NCBI GenBank assembly: GCA_018829445.1
Contig: JAHJTV010000080.1
Coordinates: 1-64,000 of the forward strand
DNA from: a bacterium
GTDB taxonomy: Bacteria > SAR324 > XYD2-FULL-50-16
Length of the DNA: 64,000 bases
Reading direction: 5' to 3'
Shown one piece after another: positions 42,360-50,918 of the stretch. Numbering within the stretch: position 1 is the first letter of the stretch; the number at the start of each line of letters is the position of its first letter. A program made the position numbers and the translations under genes. The notes beneath the pieces were generated by a model. The model ran no database searches and had not been told where the DNA came from. It worked only from the letters and a program-made list of their open reading frames with translations.

Positions 42360-43082
42360 ATGAAAAAAAAGAAGCTTGATCTTATCTTTTTGATATTACT
42401 CTGCGCAGTATTGATGTTTGCAGAGTTTATTTGGGGACAACAAGGTACTGGAGGCGAAAGAGCTTCCGGGGGGCAGCAAAGAAAACCAGTTGAACGCGGA
42501 GGAGCCACTTCCAGCGATTCCTTTATCAAACGTCAGGAGTATGTGCTGGCGAACGGGATAGACCGGCAATACCGCCTTTTATCCAATCCACTGCCAGATG
42601 ATCGGGAGCAAGTGCAGGCAGGTGAAAAGATATTCTTGTCACGTTGTATTGGTTGCCATGGTGTTTCGGGTCGTGGAGATGGTGATCAGGTAGAATTTAT
42701 CGATTCTTCGCCTACGGATCTAACTGCAGAATACAGATTGCGCATCCCTGCAGACGCCTATATGTACTGGACCTTGGCACTGGGAGGCGGTCGTTTCAAC
42801 TCGCAAATGCCTCGTTTCAAAAACACTGTTGGAATGCCGGAACTCAAGAATCCTTTAAAGGAGGAGGAGATCTGGCAGGTTGTTCACTATATTTCACAAT
42901 TTAGACCGCTTTCTTCAAATAGAGAGCATATCGGCCAAGTGGATTTCAAGCCTCAGACCGGATTAAATCACCCCCCTGATCATGCCGTTGGTATGCCTGG
43001 CCCATCCGGTGCTTATGGTCAACAGCCAATGGATGATCCACCTCCCAGAGGGGGCAATCCGTCCCGAGAAGGCAACCCGTGA
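42360..43082 (+). CDS. Exported monoheme class I cytochrome c with Gly/Pro-rich tail
   Basis: A 240-residue protein. The signal peptide (about 1-26) is followed by a Gly/Gln/Arg-rich linker, a cytochrome c domain with CIGCH at 96-100, a likely methionine ligand in SQMPRF near 152, and EEEIWQVVHYISQFR, the normal C-terminal helix. The tail is rich in Pro, Gly, Asn and Arg and ends at a TGA. The same frame stays open after that TGA for 49 more codons and encodes a cysteine-rich repeat (next entry). It lies 136 bases after the permease gene and might be co-transcribed. Function is electron transfer; partner unknown. Confidence 0.8.
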   Translation: MKKKKLDLIFLILLCAVLMFAEFIWGQQGTGGERASGGQQRKPVERGGATSSDSFIKRQEYVLANGIDRQYRLLSNPLPDDREQVQAGEKIFLSRCIGCHGVSGRGDGDQVEFIDSSPTDLTAEYRLRIPADAYMYWTLALGGGRFNSQMPRFKNTVGMPELKNPLKEEEIWQVVHYISQFRPLSSNREHIGQVDFKPQTGLNHPPDHAVGMPGPSGAYGQQPMDDPPPRGGNPSREGNP

Positions 43083-43232
43083 AGGGTTGAGATAAAAAGT
43101 TATTGTAGCAATGCCGGGCAAAATCGAGAAGCTGTCAAAAACTGCCTGTTGGATCACTATGAAGATCTGACTGATTCATGCAAAGAAATGACCGCTAAAA
43201 TAAACCAGGACAGTGGCCAAAAAGGACAATAA
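43083..43232 (+). pseudogene. In-frame continuation after UGA: cysteine-rich repeat module
   Basis: Directly after the TGA at 43080-43082, in the same frame, 49 codons run to TAA at 43230. They contain EIKSYC, then AVKNCLLDHYEDLTDSC, which is the Cys-x12-Cys-Leu-x2-His-x3-Leu-x3-Cys layout of the cysteine-rich repeat family (GLG1-like, PF00839). There is no ATG, GTG or TTG early in the frame, so it cannot be a separate gene of normal kind. Either the TGA is a recent nonsense change, or it is read through. Similar cysteine-rich repeats are usually exported, fitting the signal peptide of the cytochrome. Confidence 0.5.
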
Positions 43233-43251
43233 GAGCAAAGCCTTTGGTCCC

Positions 43252-43288
43252 AAGCATTGCCGCCTGCTCTCCTTAGGCGGCGATGCTT
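43252..43288 (+). terminator. Hairpin after the cytochrome c gene
   Basis: AAGCATTGCCGCCT (43252-43265) and AGGCGGCGATGCTT (43275-43288) pair over 14 bases with one G-T pair and a nine-base loop. It lies 20 bases after the TAA of the continued frame, not close to the TGA, which fits a transcript that includes the continuation. Confidence 0.6.
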
Positions 43289-43452
43289 CTATCCTGCCTT
43301 TAATCCAACCTGATGGTGTCATAATCCTTCAGCAACCCTTCATGGCTCAGTAAAATAGATCAATATTTTCTCTCCATAAGCTGTTTCATTTTAAATCGGG
43401 TTTAAGTTTTAATTTGCCCTTCAATTTTCTCTCGCAAATCATACCGAAGTGC

Positions 43453-43767
43453 CTATTCTATCACCGATTCCACTTCAAAACCTGCTGGCAAACCGGGTCC
43501 CTTTGATTTGGATACCAGTTTACCGGTCAGGGTTACAACCTGCTGCTGATACTTATCCCTGAGCCGTTCCACCAGTTTTCCTTTTAGGCGATATTCAATA
43601 CCGTCATCAGCAACCAGTGCCACCCAGGTTCCGGGTTCATTGCCTTTGATTGCTATCCTGCCTGTAATGGAGTTTTGGGACATTTCATTACCCCCCATGG
43701 AAGTGCAACTATTTCCCATGGTGAAAAGAAGAATGCAGATAACTCCCAGTAGTGTTTTTATCTTCAT
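43453..43767 (-). CDS. Small exported protein, possible lipoprotein with OB-like fold
   Basis: A 104-residue protein. The first 20 residues are a signal sequence ending at GNSC, an imperfect lipobox. The mature part (SITGRIAIKGNEPGTWVALVADDGIEYRLKG ... QQQVVTLTGKLVSKSKGP) is all-beta and resembles small OB-fold or DUF-type periplasmic proteins that bind ligands; I cannot name the family. It stands alone between hairpins and repeats. Confidence 0.65.
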   Translation of the reverse strand: MKIKTLLGVICILLFTMGNSCTSMGGNEMSQNSITGRIAIKGNEPGTWVALVADDGIEYRLKGKLVERLRDKYQQQVVTLTGKLVSKSKGPGLPAGFEVESVIE

Positions 43768-43855
43768 ATATCTTGGTCAATTCATAAAGAACCTGATTAT
43801 GAATAATTCGCAACCATCGTCAAAATTTAATAAATGGAAACAAATGCTGTTTTAA

Positions 43856-43923
43856 ACGGTAGGGCGGCCCTACGTGGCCGCCTTTGAGTACATGCTGGCG
43901 GGGATGTAACCCCGCCCTACCGT
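43856..43923 (+). repeat. 68-bp palindromic repeat, copy 1
   Basis: Starts ACGGTAGGGCGG and ends CCGCCCTACCGT, so its ends are a 12-base perfect inverted repeat. Inside are two smaller GC-rich palindromic blocks separated by TTTGAGTACATGC. It is inverted relative to the copies at 56782 and 56946, which have the same length. It lies in a non-coding gap. Confidence 0.8.
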
Positions 43924-44467
43924 ATTCCCGGCTCTTGGGCAAAATGTGCATATTTAAGTGCTTATGGGACTTGATCCGGTATTCATGAGATTTAACCAAA
44001 AATATCAAAACCTGGATTACGGTTTGGTGAGGCACGAGACTCGCAGTGCCGAAGGGATTAACAAAAAATCTACTTTTCGGAGTGGACTCATAGATGAGAA
44101 TAAATGCTGTTTAAACGGCTTCTGCAAAAGGCTGTTACCCGGTGATGAAATTTGTTAAATCAAATTTATTTGAGTTGGACGATACCAAAGCCAGACGGTT
44201 TTGACAAGTATAGCCTTTTGATACGATTGCCGGTTTCTGACAATTGAAGAGCTCTCTTTCCCTGTTTTTTTTGTATAGTAAATATTGGGTAAGTTTGGTG
44301 GATTAAAAATCTGCAATTGGAGATTTTTGAGTATAAGAAATACTGTTATAGATGGTATACTCAGGGATCGTTTACGGGTTGCCAGTGATTGGTAGATTAT
44401 TATAATGTATCCAATCAGCCGTTAACTCAACCATCAATCCATTTTTACTTTTTCTCTTAAGGAAACT
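43924..44467. other. Intergenic region, no gene seen
   Basis: About 540 bases after the 68-bp repeat, AT-rich, with several stop codons in all frames and no convincing signal apart from AAGGA before the next GTG start. Confidence 0.35.
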
Positions 44468-45871
44468 GTGGAAGATATCCATGTCGGAGCAACCGTTTTT
44501 GATTTAACCCTGGATACCCTTTCGGATCACCGCGCCCGGGTTCATCGCAGCCATGAAGCATTTCTGGAATATGGCTATCATACCATGAGGGCGGAGAGAG
44601 AAGCCCTTTTGTTGAAAATGGCTTTGTGCAAAACCAATCCTTCTTCAAAGCAGCAGTCCGGAACCGGGAATACTGTCTGGGATGCTCCTCTCAAATCGCC
44701 GGTAGTAGTCCCTCAAAACAAAAACCCCCAGTTTACCTACGAGCAGATCTCGGAATTTGCAACCGGGTCTCTGGTGAAATGTTTTGGTGAGCACTATTCA
44801 ATCTATGAAGGACGACGATCACCCAGGACGCCGAACGGGGATCTTCTCCTGATGAGCAGGGTTCTTAAGGTGACCGGCACCCGGGGTGAGTATAAACAGA
44901 AAGCAAATCTGGTCGCTGAATATGATGTACCGGCGGATGCCTGGTTTTATCAGCAGAATTCCGCCCCGGTGATGCCCTACTCGATTTATATGGAGATCGC
45001 CCTGCAGCCTTGTGGCTTTCTGGCAACATACATGGGATGCACCCTCATCTATCCCAATCTGGAATTATGTTTCAGAAACCTGGATTCACATGCAACCATG
45101 CTGAGGGAGGTCGACCTGAGAAACCGCACCATAACCGCCACATCCGAATTGACATCAGTGGCGGCCAGCGCGGAAACGGTGATTGTTCAATTTAATTATG
45201 AACTTTCCGTTGAGGGAAGTCCTTTCTTTAAGGGGGATACAACCTTCGGCTATTTTACCCCGAATGCCTTGGCCAACCAGGTGGGATTGGACAGGGGAGA
45301 GAAGGCACTCCCCTGGTATCAAAAAAACGAGGTTCCGGAATCCGAGATAATCTCTGTTGATGTTAAGTCAGCAGAGGATCAAAGCCGGTATTTTGAGCCA
45401 GCACCAGGCAAGCCCTATTTTTTCCAGCCATCCAGCCAGCTGAGCTTTCTTGACAAGCTGCTGATATGCCGACTGGGAGGGGAGTATGGTCTGGGTTACA
45501 TTTATGGCGAAAGAGAGGTGGACCCGAATGACTGGTTTTTCCCCTACCATTTTTATCAGGATCCTGTCATGCCCGGTTCTCTTGGTGTTGAGGCTATTCT
45601 GCAGTTGATGAGAATGTTTGCCATCCATCAGGAACTGGGACAGCCGTATCGCTCTCCCTACTTTTCCAATGCGGCGAGTGAGGTTATCTGGAAGTATCGG
45701 GGGCAGATCGTCCAGGCCAACAAGCTCATGTCAATCGAAGCACATATTAAGAAGGTGGAACATAAAGCGGACAGGACGATCATCACTGCCGATGCCAGTC
45801 TCTGGAAAGACGGTCTGAGGATCTATGAGCTCACAGATGGGGCAATAGCGGTTGTTGAAGGGGGAAGGTAA
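44468..45871 (+). CDS. Orphan FabA-like double-hotdog dehydratase related to PfaC
   Basis: A 467-residue protein with GTG start (AAGGA four bases upstream). It resembles the C-terminal dehydratase pair of the PUFA synthase subunit PfaC, in particular PYSIYMEIALQPCGFLATYMGC near 167 and WFFPYHFYQDPVMPGSLGVEAI near 357, each a FabA-type active-site segment (the second with His and PGSLG). The first 60 residues (RVHRSHEAFLEYGYHTMRAE) look like a linker found after acyltransferase domains in such synthases. There is no ketosynthase or ACP array beside it, so this is a stand-alone module or remnant. It would dehydrate beta-hydroxyacyl thioesters. A hotdog thioesterase lies four bases away on the other strand. 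Confidence 0.78.
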   Translation: MEDIHVGATVFDLTLDTLSDHRARVHRSHEAFLEYGYHTMRAEREALLLKMALCKTNPSSKQQSGTGNTVWDAPLKSPVVVPQNKNPQFTYEQISEFATGSLVKCFGEHYSIYEGRRSPRTPNGDLLLMSRVLKVTGTRGEYKQKANLVAEYDVPADAWFYQQNSAPVMPYSIYMEIALQPCGFLATYMGCTLIYPNLELCFRNLDSHATMLREVDLRNRTITATSELTSVAASAETVIVQFNYELSVEGSPFFKGDTTFGYFTPNALANQVGLDRGEKALPWYQKNEVPESEIISVDVKSAEDQSRYFEPAPGKPYFFQPSSQLSFLDKLLICRLGGEYGLGYIYGEREVDPNDWFFPYHFYQDPVMPGSLGVEAILQLMRMFAIHQELGQPYRSPYFSNAASEVIWKYRGQIVQANKLMSIEAHIKKVEHKADRTIITADASLWKDGLRIYELTDGAIAVVEGGR

Positions 45872-45875
45872 ACCG

Positions 45876-46283
45876 CTATTTTATCCCCATCTCAGTCAAA
45901 ATTGCTTCAATATCCTTGGGTACCCTGATCGGGTAACCGTTTTCATTGGTTAGTACGCCGATGGTATTGGCTGCCAGAATCAATTTTTCATCCGGAAGCC
46001 GTATGATTTTTTGTTTGAACAGGAATTGAATTGAAGTGGCTTTCTCGATCTTGGTCGTAATATAAAAACGGTCATTTGCCATCAGGGGGTATTTATACTG
46101 TTGTTCTGAGCTGACCTGGGCGAACTTGACACCTCTTTTGGTGGCCAATTCCATAAAATCGATCTTGTTTTCCCTCAGGTAGCTATTCCTGGCATGCTCC
46201 AGGTAGTTAAAATAGACGGAGTTATGCACAATCCCGCCGACATAAACTTCACTGTCTCTCACAATCAGTTCAATTCGATGCAC
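45876..46283 (-). CDS. 4HBT-type hotdog acyl-CoA/ACP thioesterase
   Basis: A 135-residue single hotdog domain. GGIVHNSVYFNYLEHARNSYL near 16 is the 4HBT/YbgC signature; the usual catalytic Asp in the D..G..N..Y pattern is replaced by Val-His before Asn, so the catalytic residue may differ. It would release acyl chains from CoA or ACP. PUFA synthase loci often contain a hotdog thioesterase, and here it converges with the PfaC-like dehydratase gene at a four-base gap. It ends before, and is transcribed in the same direction as, the amino-acid transporter genes, 31 bases downstream of aapP. Confidence 0.76.
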   Translation of the reverse strand: MHRIELIVRDSEVYVGGIVHNSVYFNYLEHARNSYLRENKIDFMELATKRGVKFAQVSSEQQYKYPLMANDRFYITTKIEKATSIQFLFKQKIIRLPDEKLILAANTIGVLTNENGYPIRVPKDIEAILTEMGIK

Positions 46284-46314
46284 GTCTTTTTCCGGTGAAT
46301 GAGTCAGGTTTGTC

Positions 46315-47106
46315 TTACGATTTATGGCTTAGAACATGCTGTAGAAACTGGCTTGTTCTGTCCCATTTTGGATTTTTCAGTACTTGTTCCGGCGGACCTG
46401 TTTCTACGATTTCGCCTTCTGCCATGAAAATAACCCGATCAGCAACCCTATGGGCAAATTCCATCTCATGGGTCACACAGATCATGGTCATTCCTGATTC
46501 GGCCAAATCAATCATCACGTCCAGAACCTCTTTAATCATTTCGGGATCAAGGGCAGATGTCGGCTCGTCAAACAGCATAATCTTCGGCTCCATTGCCAGG
46601 GAGCGGGCAATGGCAACCCGTTGCTGTTGCCCTCCCGATATTTGGCCGGGGAATTTGGAAGCCAGATCGGCGATCCCGACTCTTTCCAACAAGGCGAGTG
46701 ATTGTTCAATGGCTTTGGTTTCAGGTATATTTTTTAACCATATCGGACCCAGGGTACAATTCTTGAGTATGGTCAGATGAGGAAACAGGTTAAAACTTTG
46801 AAACAGCATGCCAAGATTGTCGCGGATGATCTCCGTAGCTTTTTTCCCTGTTCCAAGTTCCTGGCCGAATATGGAAATAACACCCTCTTGGTATTTCTCC
46901 AGGTGATTGATGCAGCGGATAAAGGTCGACTTCCCTGATCCCGAAGGTCCGCAAATAACAATGATCTCTTTTTCAGAGATCGACAGCGAAATGTCTTTCA
47001 GGACATGGAATTCGTCAAACCATTTATTCAGTCCGGTGACTTTTATGGCAGGAGTGCCAGAGTCGGTTTTTTCAGAAGGTTTGTTCACGGATTCACTGTT
47101 TTTCAT
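46315..47106 (-). CDS. aapP: Polar amino-acid ABC transporter ATPase (AapP/GlnQ type)
   Basis: A 263-residue ATPase with Walker A GPSGSGKST near 54, QSFNLFPHLT as Q-loop, signature SGGQQQR near 158, Walker B IMLFDEPTSALDPEMI and VTHEM. The sequence is typical for the PAAT family. Its ATG overlaps the stop of the permease gene, so the four genes aapJ, aapQ, aapM and aapP run as one unit on the minus strand. The protein has an N-terminal 20-residue acidic extension. Confidence 0.9.
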   Translation of the reverse strand: MKNSESVNKPSEKTDSGTPAIKVTGLNKWFDEFHVLKDISLSISEKEIIVICGPSGSGKSTFIRCINHLEKYQEGVISIFGQELGTGKKATEIIRDNLGMLFQSFNLFPHLTILKNCTLGPIWLKNIPETKAIEQSLALLERVGIADLASKFPGQISGGQQQRVAIARSLAMEPKIMLFDEPTSALDPEMIKEVLDVMIDLAESGMTMICVTHEMEFAHRVADRVIFMAEGEIVETGPPEQVLKNPKWDRTSQFLQHVLSHKS

Positions 47107-48449
47107 TAACGGCTTTTATTTAACTTTTTTTCCAAATACTGGCTGTATTGCGACATGCTGTAACAAAAAATAAAGAACAATACGGAAATGGCGACCAGGG
47201 GTTCACTATGAAGTCCAAACCAGTTTTTATCAATGGATATGTTTCTGGCCATCAACATGATATCAAAGAGTCCGATAATTGATACCAGGGTTGTATCTTT
47301 AAACAAGCTGATAAACGAGGTAACAATATTGGGAATCATAGCTTTTAATGCCTGGGGGAGAATAATAAGGAACATTGTCTGCCAGTATCCCAAACCGATC
47401 GATTTGGCAGCATCAAACTGCCCTTTGGAAATCGATTGCAACCCGCCCCTGACAGTTTCTGCCATGTAAGCACCCGCAAAAATGCAGACCGCTATGATTA
47501 CTTGCGCCAGCTTGTTCAGGTCAACGGTATTGGGAAAGAACAACGGCATCATGGTGACGGACATGAACAATACAGTAATCATGGGAACTGATCTTACCAG
47601 TTCAATGGTGGCAATGGAAAACCATCTGATAACAGGCATCTGGGAACGTCGGCCCAAAGCAAGAACGATACCTATGGGCAGTGCCATCACGATTGAAAAG
47701 CCGGAAATGATGACGGTCAAAAATAATCCGCCCCAGGTATTAATGGGTACTCCCTCCAGGCTGAAGGTTAAAAACAGAAAAACCATCAAAACACTCAAGC
47801 CCACCAAACATGTCAGCTGGCTCAAAAAAGCGGCTCTTTTGGGGTACAGGCGCTCCATTAATGGCTCAAGTACCAGGCCAAGCTGTTTAAACCCAAGGTA
47901 AATAAAAATAATATTGATGTATTCCAGCACCAGGAATGCCAGACCCACGCAAGCCAGGGTGTAGTGAAATAAACTCCGCTCTCCGCCTAAAAACAGGTAA
48001 CTGGCCAGAAAGGGATATAGTATCACGGCCGTCAAACCGATTAGGATCTTGTTTTTAACCCTTTTTAATGCCAGCGGTAACAACCAGATGATACCGATAC
48101 CAACCCCAAGGTTTACCCTCCACTGCAAAATGTCCGGGTAGCGACCGTAAATCAGATTATTTGACCAGCGAATAACTCCTGCCCAGCAGGCCCCATCAGG
48201 GCTGATTGTCAAGCATTCGCGGCGGGTTGATGCAGTCCAGACCGCCTTCAATAAAGACCATTCAAGGAAGGGTTTTAACAGCAGATAAAGCAGGGTGAAG
48301 ACTGCTATTGTCAACAAGGAGTTCCAGAAGTTGCTGAACAGGTTTTTTTTCAGCCAGCCGATAACACCGTAGGTGATGATCACGGGAGGACGGCTTGGGC
48401 GGGGAATAAATTTTAGCAATTCTGCTTCCGGAGTTGAATGATGATCCAA
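47106..48449 (-). CDS. aapM: Amino-acid ABC transporter permease (AapM type)
   Basis: A 447-residue permease with about eight membrane helices and a HisM-type binding-protein-dependent domain in the second half (EAA loop ETVRGGLQSISKGQFDAAKSIGLG, then PQALKAMIPNI). The long extra N-terminal half with a periplasmic insert (residues about 60-105) is characteristic of AapM/YhdY, and not of short HisM/GlnP. TTG start at 48447-48449, with GGAGGGG five bases before it, reading out of the aapQ stop. Confidence 0.88.
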   Translation of the reverse strand: MDHHSTPEAELLKFIPRPSRPPVIITYGVIGWLKKNLFSNFWNSLLTIAVFTLLYLLLKPFLEWSLLKAVWTASTRRECLTISPDGACWAGVIRWSNNLIYGRYPDILQWRVNLGVGIGIIWLLPLALKRVKNKILIGLTAVILYPFLASYLFLGGERSLFHYTLACVGLAFLVLEYINIIFIYLGFKQLGLVLEPLMERLYPKRAAFLSQLTCLVGLSVLMVFLFLTFSLEGVPINTWGGLFLTVIISGFSIVMALPIGIVLALGRRSQMPVIRWFSIATIELVRSVPMITVLFMSVTMMPLFFPNTVDLNKLAQVIIAVCIFAGAYMAETVRGGLQSISKGQFDAAKSIGLGYWQTMFLIILPQALKAMIPNIVTSFISLFKDTTLVSIIGLFDIMLMARNISIDKNWFGLHSEPLVAISVLFFIFCYSMSQYSQYLEKKLNKSR

Positions 48450-48450
48450 A

Positions 48451-49647
48451 TTACCCCTCCTGCATTTGAATTCGTTTATTATAAAGATTCAAGAAGAATG
48501 AAATCGTCAAGCTGGCGCACATATAAAATCCCATCACCATTAATACAATTTCAATGGCACGCCCGGTCTGATTGAGTGAGGTCTGCATGAATACCGAAAC
48601 CAATTCAGGGAAACCAATGGCTACGGCCAATGAAGATTCCTTGACAATGGTCAGCCACAGGTTAATCAAAGGAGGCAAAATGGCGCGTGCTGCCTGGGGA
48701 ATAATAATGAGACGCAGTGTTTTTATAGGTGGAAATCCAATTGCCGTAGCCGCTTCCAGCTGTCCGGAATCAATCGACTGAATACCGGCTCGAACCGTTT
48801 CACCGATTGATGCGGAACGATATATGGTCATTGCTACAAATGCAGCCGCAAAGGCGGTTGGAATGTAAGATCCGTCTTCAAAATTAAACCCTTTCAGAGT
48901 TGGCACCATCCAGTCCAGCGGTTTGCCCGTCAACAGGAATACTCCAGAGACCATAACCAGCAGAGCGAGCAGAGACGGGTAATAATAACGCAATTGCTTG
49001 CCTGTGAGTTTCCGAAACGTTTGTGACCACCGGTTTAGAATAAAAAGACAAACCAGCGCCAGCAGGACTGCGATTATTGTCCAGCCGAAACCCGGCTGAA
49101 AAACCGGGGATGGAAAATAGAATCCCCGATTGTTTAAAAAAAACAGGTCAAACAGGCCAAAGCTATTTCTTGGTGCGGGAAGCGTTGAAAAAACAACGAT
49201 AAACCAGAACACAATCTGGATCAGTAAGGGAACGTTTCGAAAAAACTCGACATACCAGCGGGCAAATTGCGCCACCAGAAGATTTCGTGACAGTCGCATG
49301 ATGCCGACAATAAAACCGAGCAGGGTTGAACAAATAATAATAAGTAAGGATAAAACCAGGGTATTGACAATTCCCACCAGATACACACGACCATAAGACA
49401 TGGAAGGGTCGTAAGGAATGAGTGACCAGCTGACGTCAAATCCCGCCGTAGAAGTGATGAAGCCAAAACCGAAGGGAAGCTCCATCTGGCGAAGATTGGT
49501 AACAATGTTGGTAAGAAGGTAATAGCCAACACTGAAAGAAATAATAATAACGAAGGCCTGTATTATCTTGGCGCGGAGTTTTGAATCGTAAATCAGTTTT
49601 TTAAGTGTGGCTATTGAGAAAAACCGTTCATCCTGTGAATCGACCAC
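48451..49647 (-). CDS. aapQ: Amino-acid ABC transporter permease (AapQ type)
   Basis: A 398-residue permease of the AapQ/YhdX type. It has about eight helices; the N-terminal pair and periplasmic part (LRQMELPFGFGFITSTAGFDVSW) is specific for this group, and the EAA loop reads ETVRAGIQSIDSGQLEAATAIGF. With AapM it would form a heterodimeric pore. GTG start at 49647. The gene follows the binding-protein gene after a 233-base gap containing an attenuator-like hairpin. Confidence 0.88.
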   Translation of the reverse strand: MVDSQDERFFSIATLKKLIYDSKLRAKIIQAFVIIISFSVGYYLLTNIVTNLRQMELPFGFGFITSTAGFDVSWSLIPYDPSMSYGRVYLVGIVNTLVLSLLIIICSTLLGFIVGIMRLSRNLLVAQFARWYVEFFRNVPLLIQIVFWFIVVFSTLPAPRNSFGLFDLFFLNNRGFYFPSPVFQPGFGWTIIAVLLALVCLFILNRWSQTFRKLTGKQLRYYYPSLLALLVMVSGVFLLTGKPLDWMVPTLKGFNFEDGSYIPTAFAAAFVAMTIYRSASIGETVRAGIQSIDSGQLEAATAIGFPPIKTLRLIIIPQAARAILPPLINLWLTIVKESSLAVAIGFPELVSVFMQTSLNQTGRAIEIVLMVMGFYMCASLTISFFLNLYNKRIQMQEG

Positions 49648-49707
49648 TCGTCCTCTTCGGTTTCAATAACGTTATAATCGGAATCTATACTTCGCCAGAA
49701 AAAATAC

Positions 49708-49757
49708 TTTCCAAATAGGCGACCTGTACTCTTGTTACGTGTACTCCTATTTGGAAA
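49708..49757 (-). terminator. Intercistronic attenuator hairpin between aapJ and aapQ
   Basis: On the minus strand TTTCCAAATAGG and CCTATTTGGAAA pair perfectly over 12 bases with a 26-base loop, followed by GTATTTTTTC. This resembles a leaky terminator that lets the binding protein be made in excess of the permeases, a common arrangement in amino-acid transport operons. Confidence 0.6.
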
Positions 49758-49880
49758 AAACTTATCCGGACAACCCTGATGCTGTAGAAACAAAAACCAG
49801 GTTTGTATTATGCTGATTAATAAAGTTGCTGGGAACCTGAAAGTGTGAAGAGATATGATCTCTCCACACTGATTCCGGTT

Positions 49881-50918
49881 TTAGCGGAAAGACTTTGAGT
49901 AAAGCAGACCGCCCCTTGTCCACAATTCGTTCAAAGTTCCCTCACGATCAAGATCCAAGGCGGTGCCCGGTCCAAGATTGCGATTATATACTTCAGCATA
50001 GTTGCCGACTTGCTTGATCACCTGATAGGCCCAGTCAGCTTCTAACCCAAGCCCCTTATGGAGGTCGCCCTCAAGACCAAGAAATCGTTTGATGACAGGA
50101 TTCTTGGTGGTGCTGCGAATCGAATCGATATTCTGGGAATTTATACCCAGCTCCTCGGCTTCAAGTAAGGCGGCAAATGTCCATTTGACCACATTGGCCC
50201 AGGCACTGTCGTTCTGGCGTACTGCAAAAGACAAGGCCTCTTTTGAAATGGTATCCGGTAATACTACATATTCCTTTGGATTAGCAGCGGAGGAACGGGC
50301 AGCAGCCAAACCGGATCTGTCATTTGTGATGGCATCACAGTTTTTATTAAAAAATGCTGCATTCCGCACTGCTGAATCGTCAAAAACAACTGCTTTTAAG
50401 TCCAGTTTGTTTGTGCGGTTAAAATCGGTGAGATTGAGTTCTGAAGAGGTTCCGGTCAAGACACATACAGTCGCCCCTTTGAGTTCCAACGCTGACTTGA
50501 TACCCAGGTCTTTTCGAACCATAAACCCCTGCCCATCATAAAAATAGGTGTCCAGAAAATCCAACCCCTGGCTGGTATCCCGTGACAATGTCCAGGTCAT
50601 ACCTTTGGAGAGCAGGTCGCCGGCACCGCTTTTAATCGAGGTAAAACTCTGGGCCCACTGTACGGATTCAAATTTTGCCTTGTTTTTATCACCAAATACT
50701 GCAGCAGCAACACTTCTGCAAATATCAATATCCATGCCTGACCAGTTGCCGCTTTCATCGACGGTGTAAAATCCAACAAAGGAATTTCCGATGATACAAT
50801 TCAGATATCCTCGCTTTTTCACGATATCCAGGGTGGATTCAGCCGCCTGAACCTGTGAAAAGAGCATTCCACAAATTGCCACAACAGCGATCAATAGAAC
50901 ATGGGTTGTTTTTTTCAT
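49881..50918 (-). CDS. aapJ: Periplasmic amino-acid-binding protein (AapJ type)
   Basis: A 345-residue exported protein. The signal peptide (1-27) ends VQAAES; the mature part has the SBP_bac_3 fold with TLDIVKKRGYLNCIIG, GMDIDICRSVAAAVFGD and VCVLTGTSSELNL blocks, and the C-terminal WTRGGLLYSKSFR typical of AapJ. It binds polar or basic amino acids and delivers them to AapQM; substrate cannot be told from sequence. Start at ATG 50918, with AAGGAG upstream, not the longer frame to 50993. A lysine role is suggested by neighbours only. Confidence 0.9.
   Translation of the reverse strand: MKKTTHVLLIAVVAICGMLFSQVQAAESTLDIVKKRGYLNCIIGNSFVGFYTVDESGNWSGMDIDICRSVAAAVFGDKNKAKFESVQWAQSFTSIKSGAGDLLSKGMTWTLSRDTSQGLDFLDTYFYDGQGFMVRKDLGIKSALELKGATVCVLTGTSSELNLTDFNRTNKLDLKAVVFDDSAVRNAAFFNKNCDAITNDRSGLAAARSSAANPKEYVVLPDTISKEALSFAVRQNDSAWANVVKWTFAALLEAEELGINSQNIDSIRSTTKNPVIKRFLGLEGDLHKGLGLEADWAYQVIKQVGNYAEVYNRNLGPGTALDLDREGTLNELWTRGGLLYSKSFR

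Noticed and set aside
43080..43082. The UGA as a selenocysteine codon.
   Set aside because: No clear SECIS-like stem follows and cytochrome tails are not known selenoprotein sites; nonsense mutation or readthrough is at least as likely.
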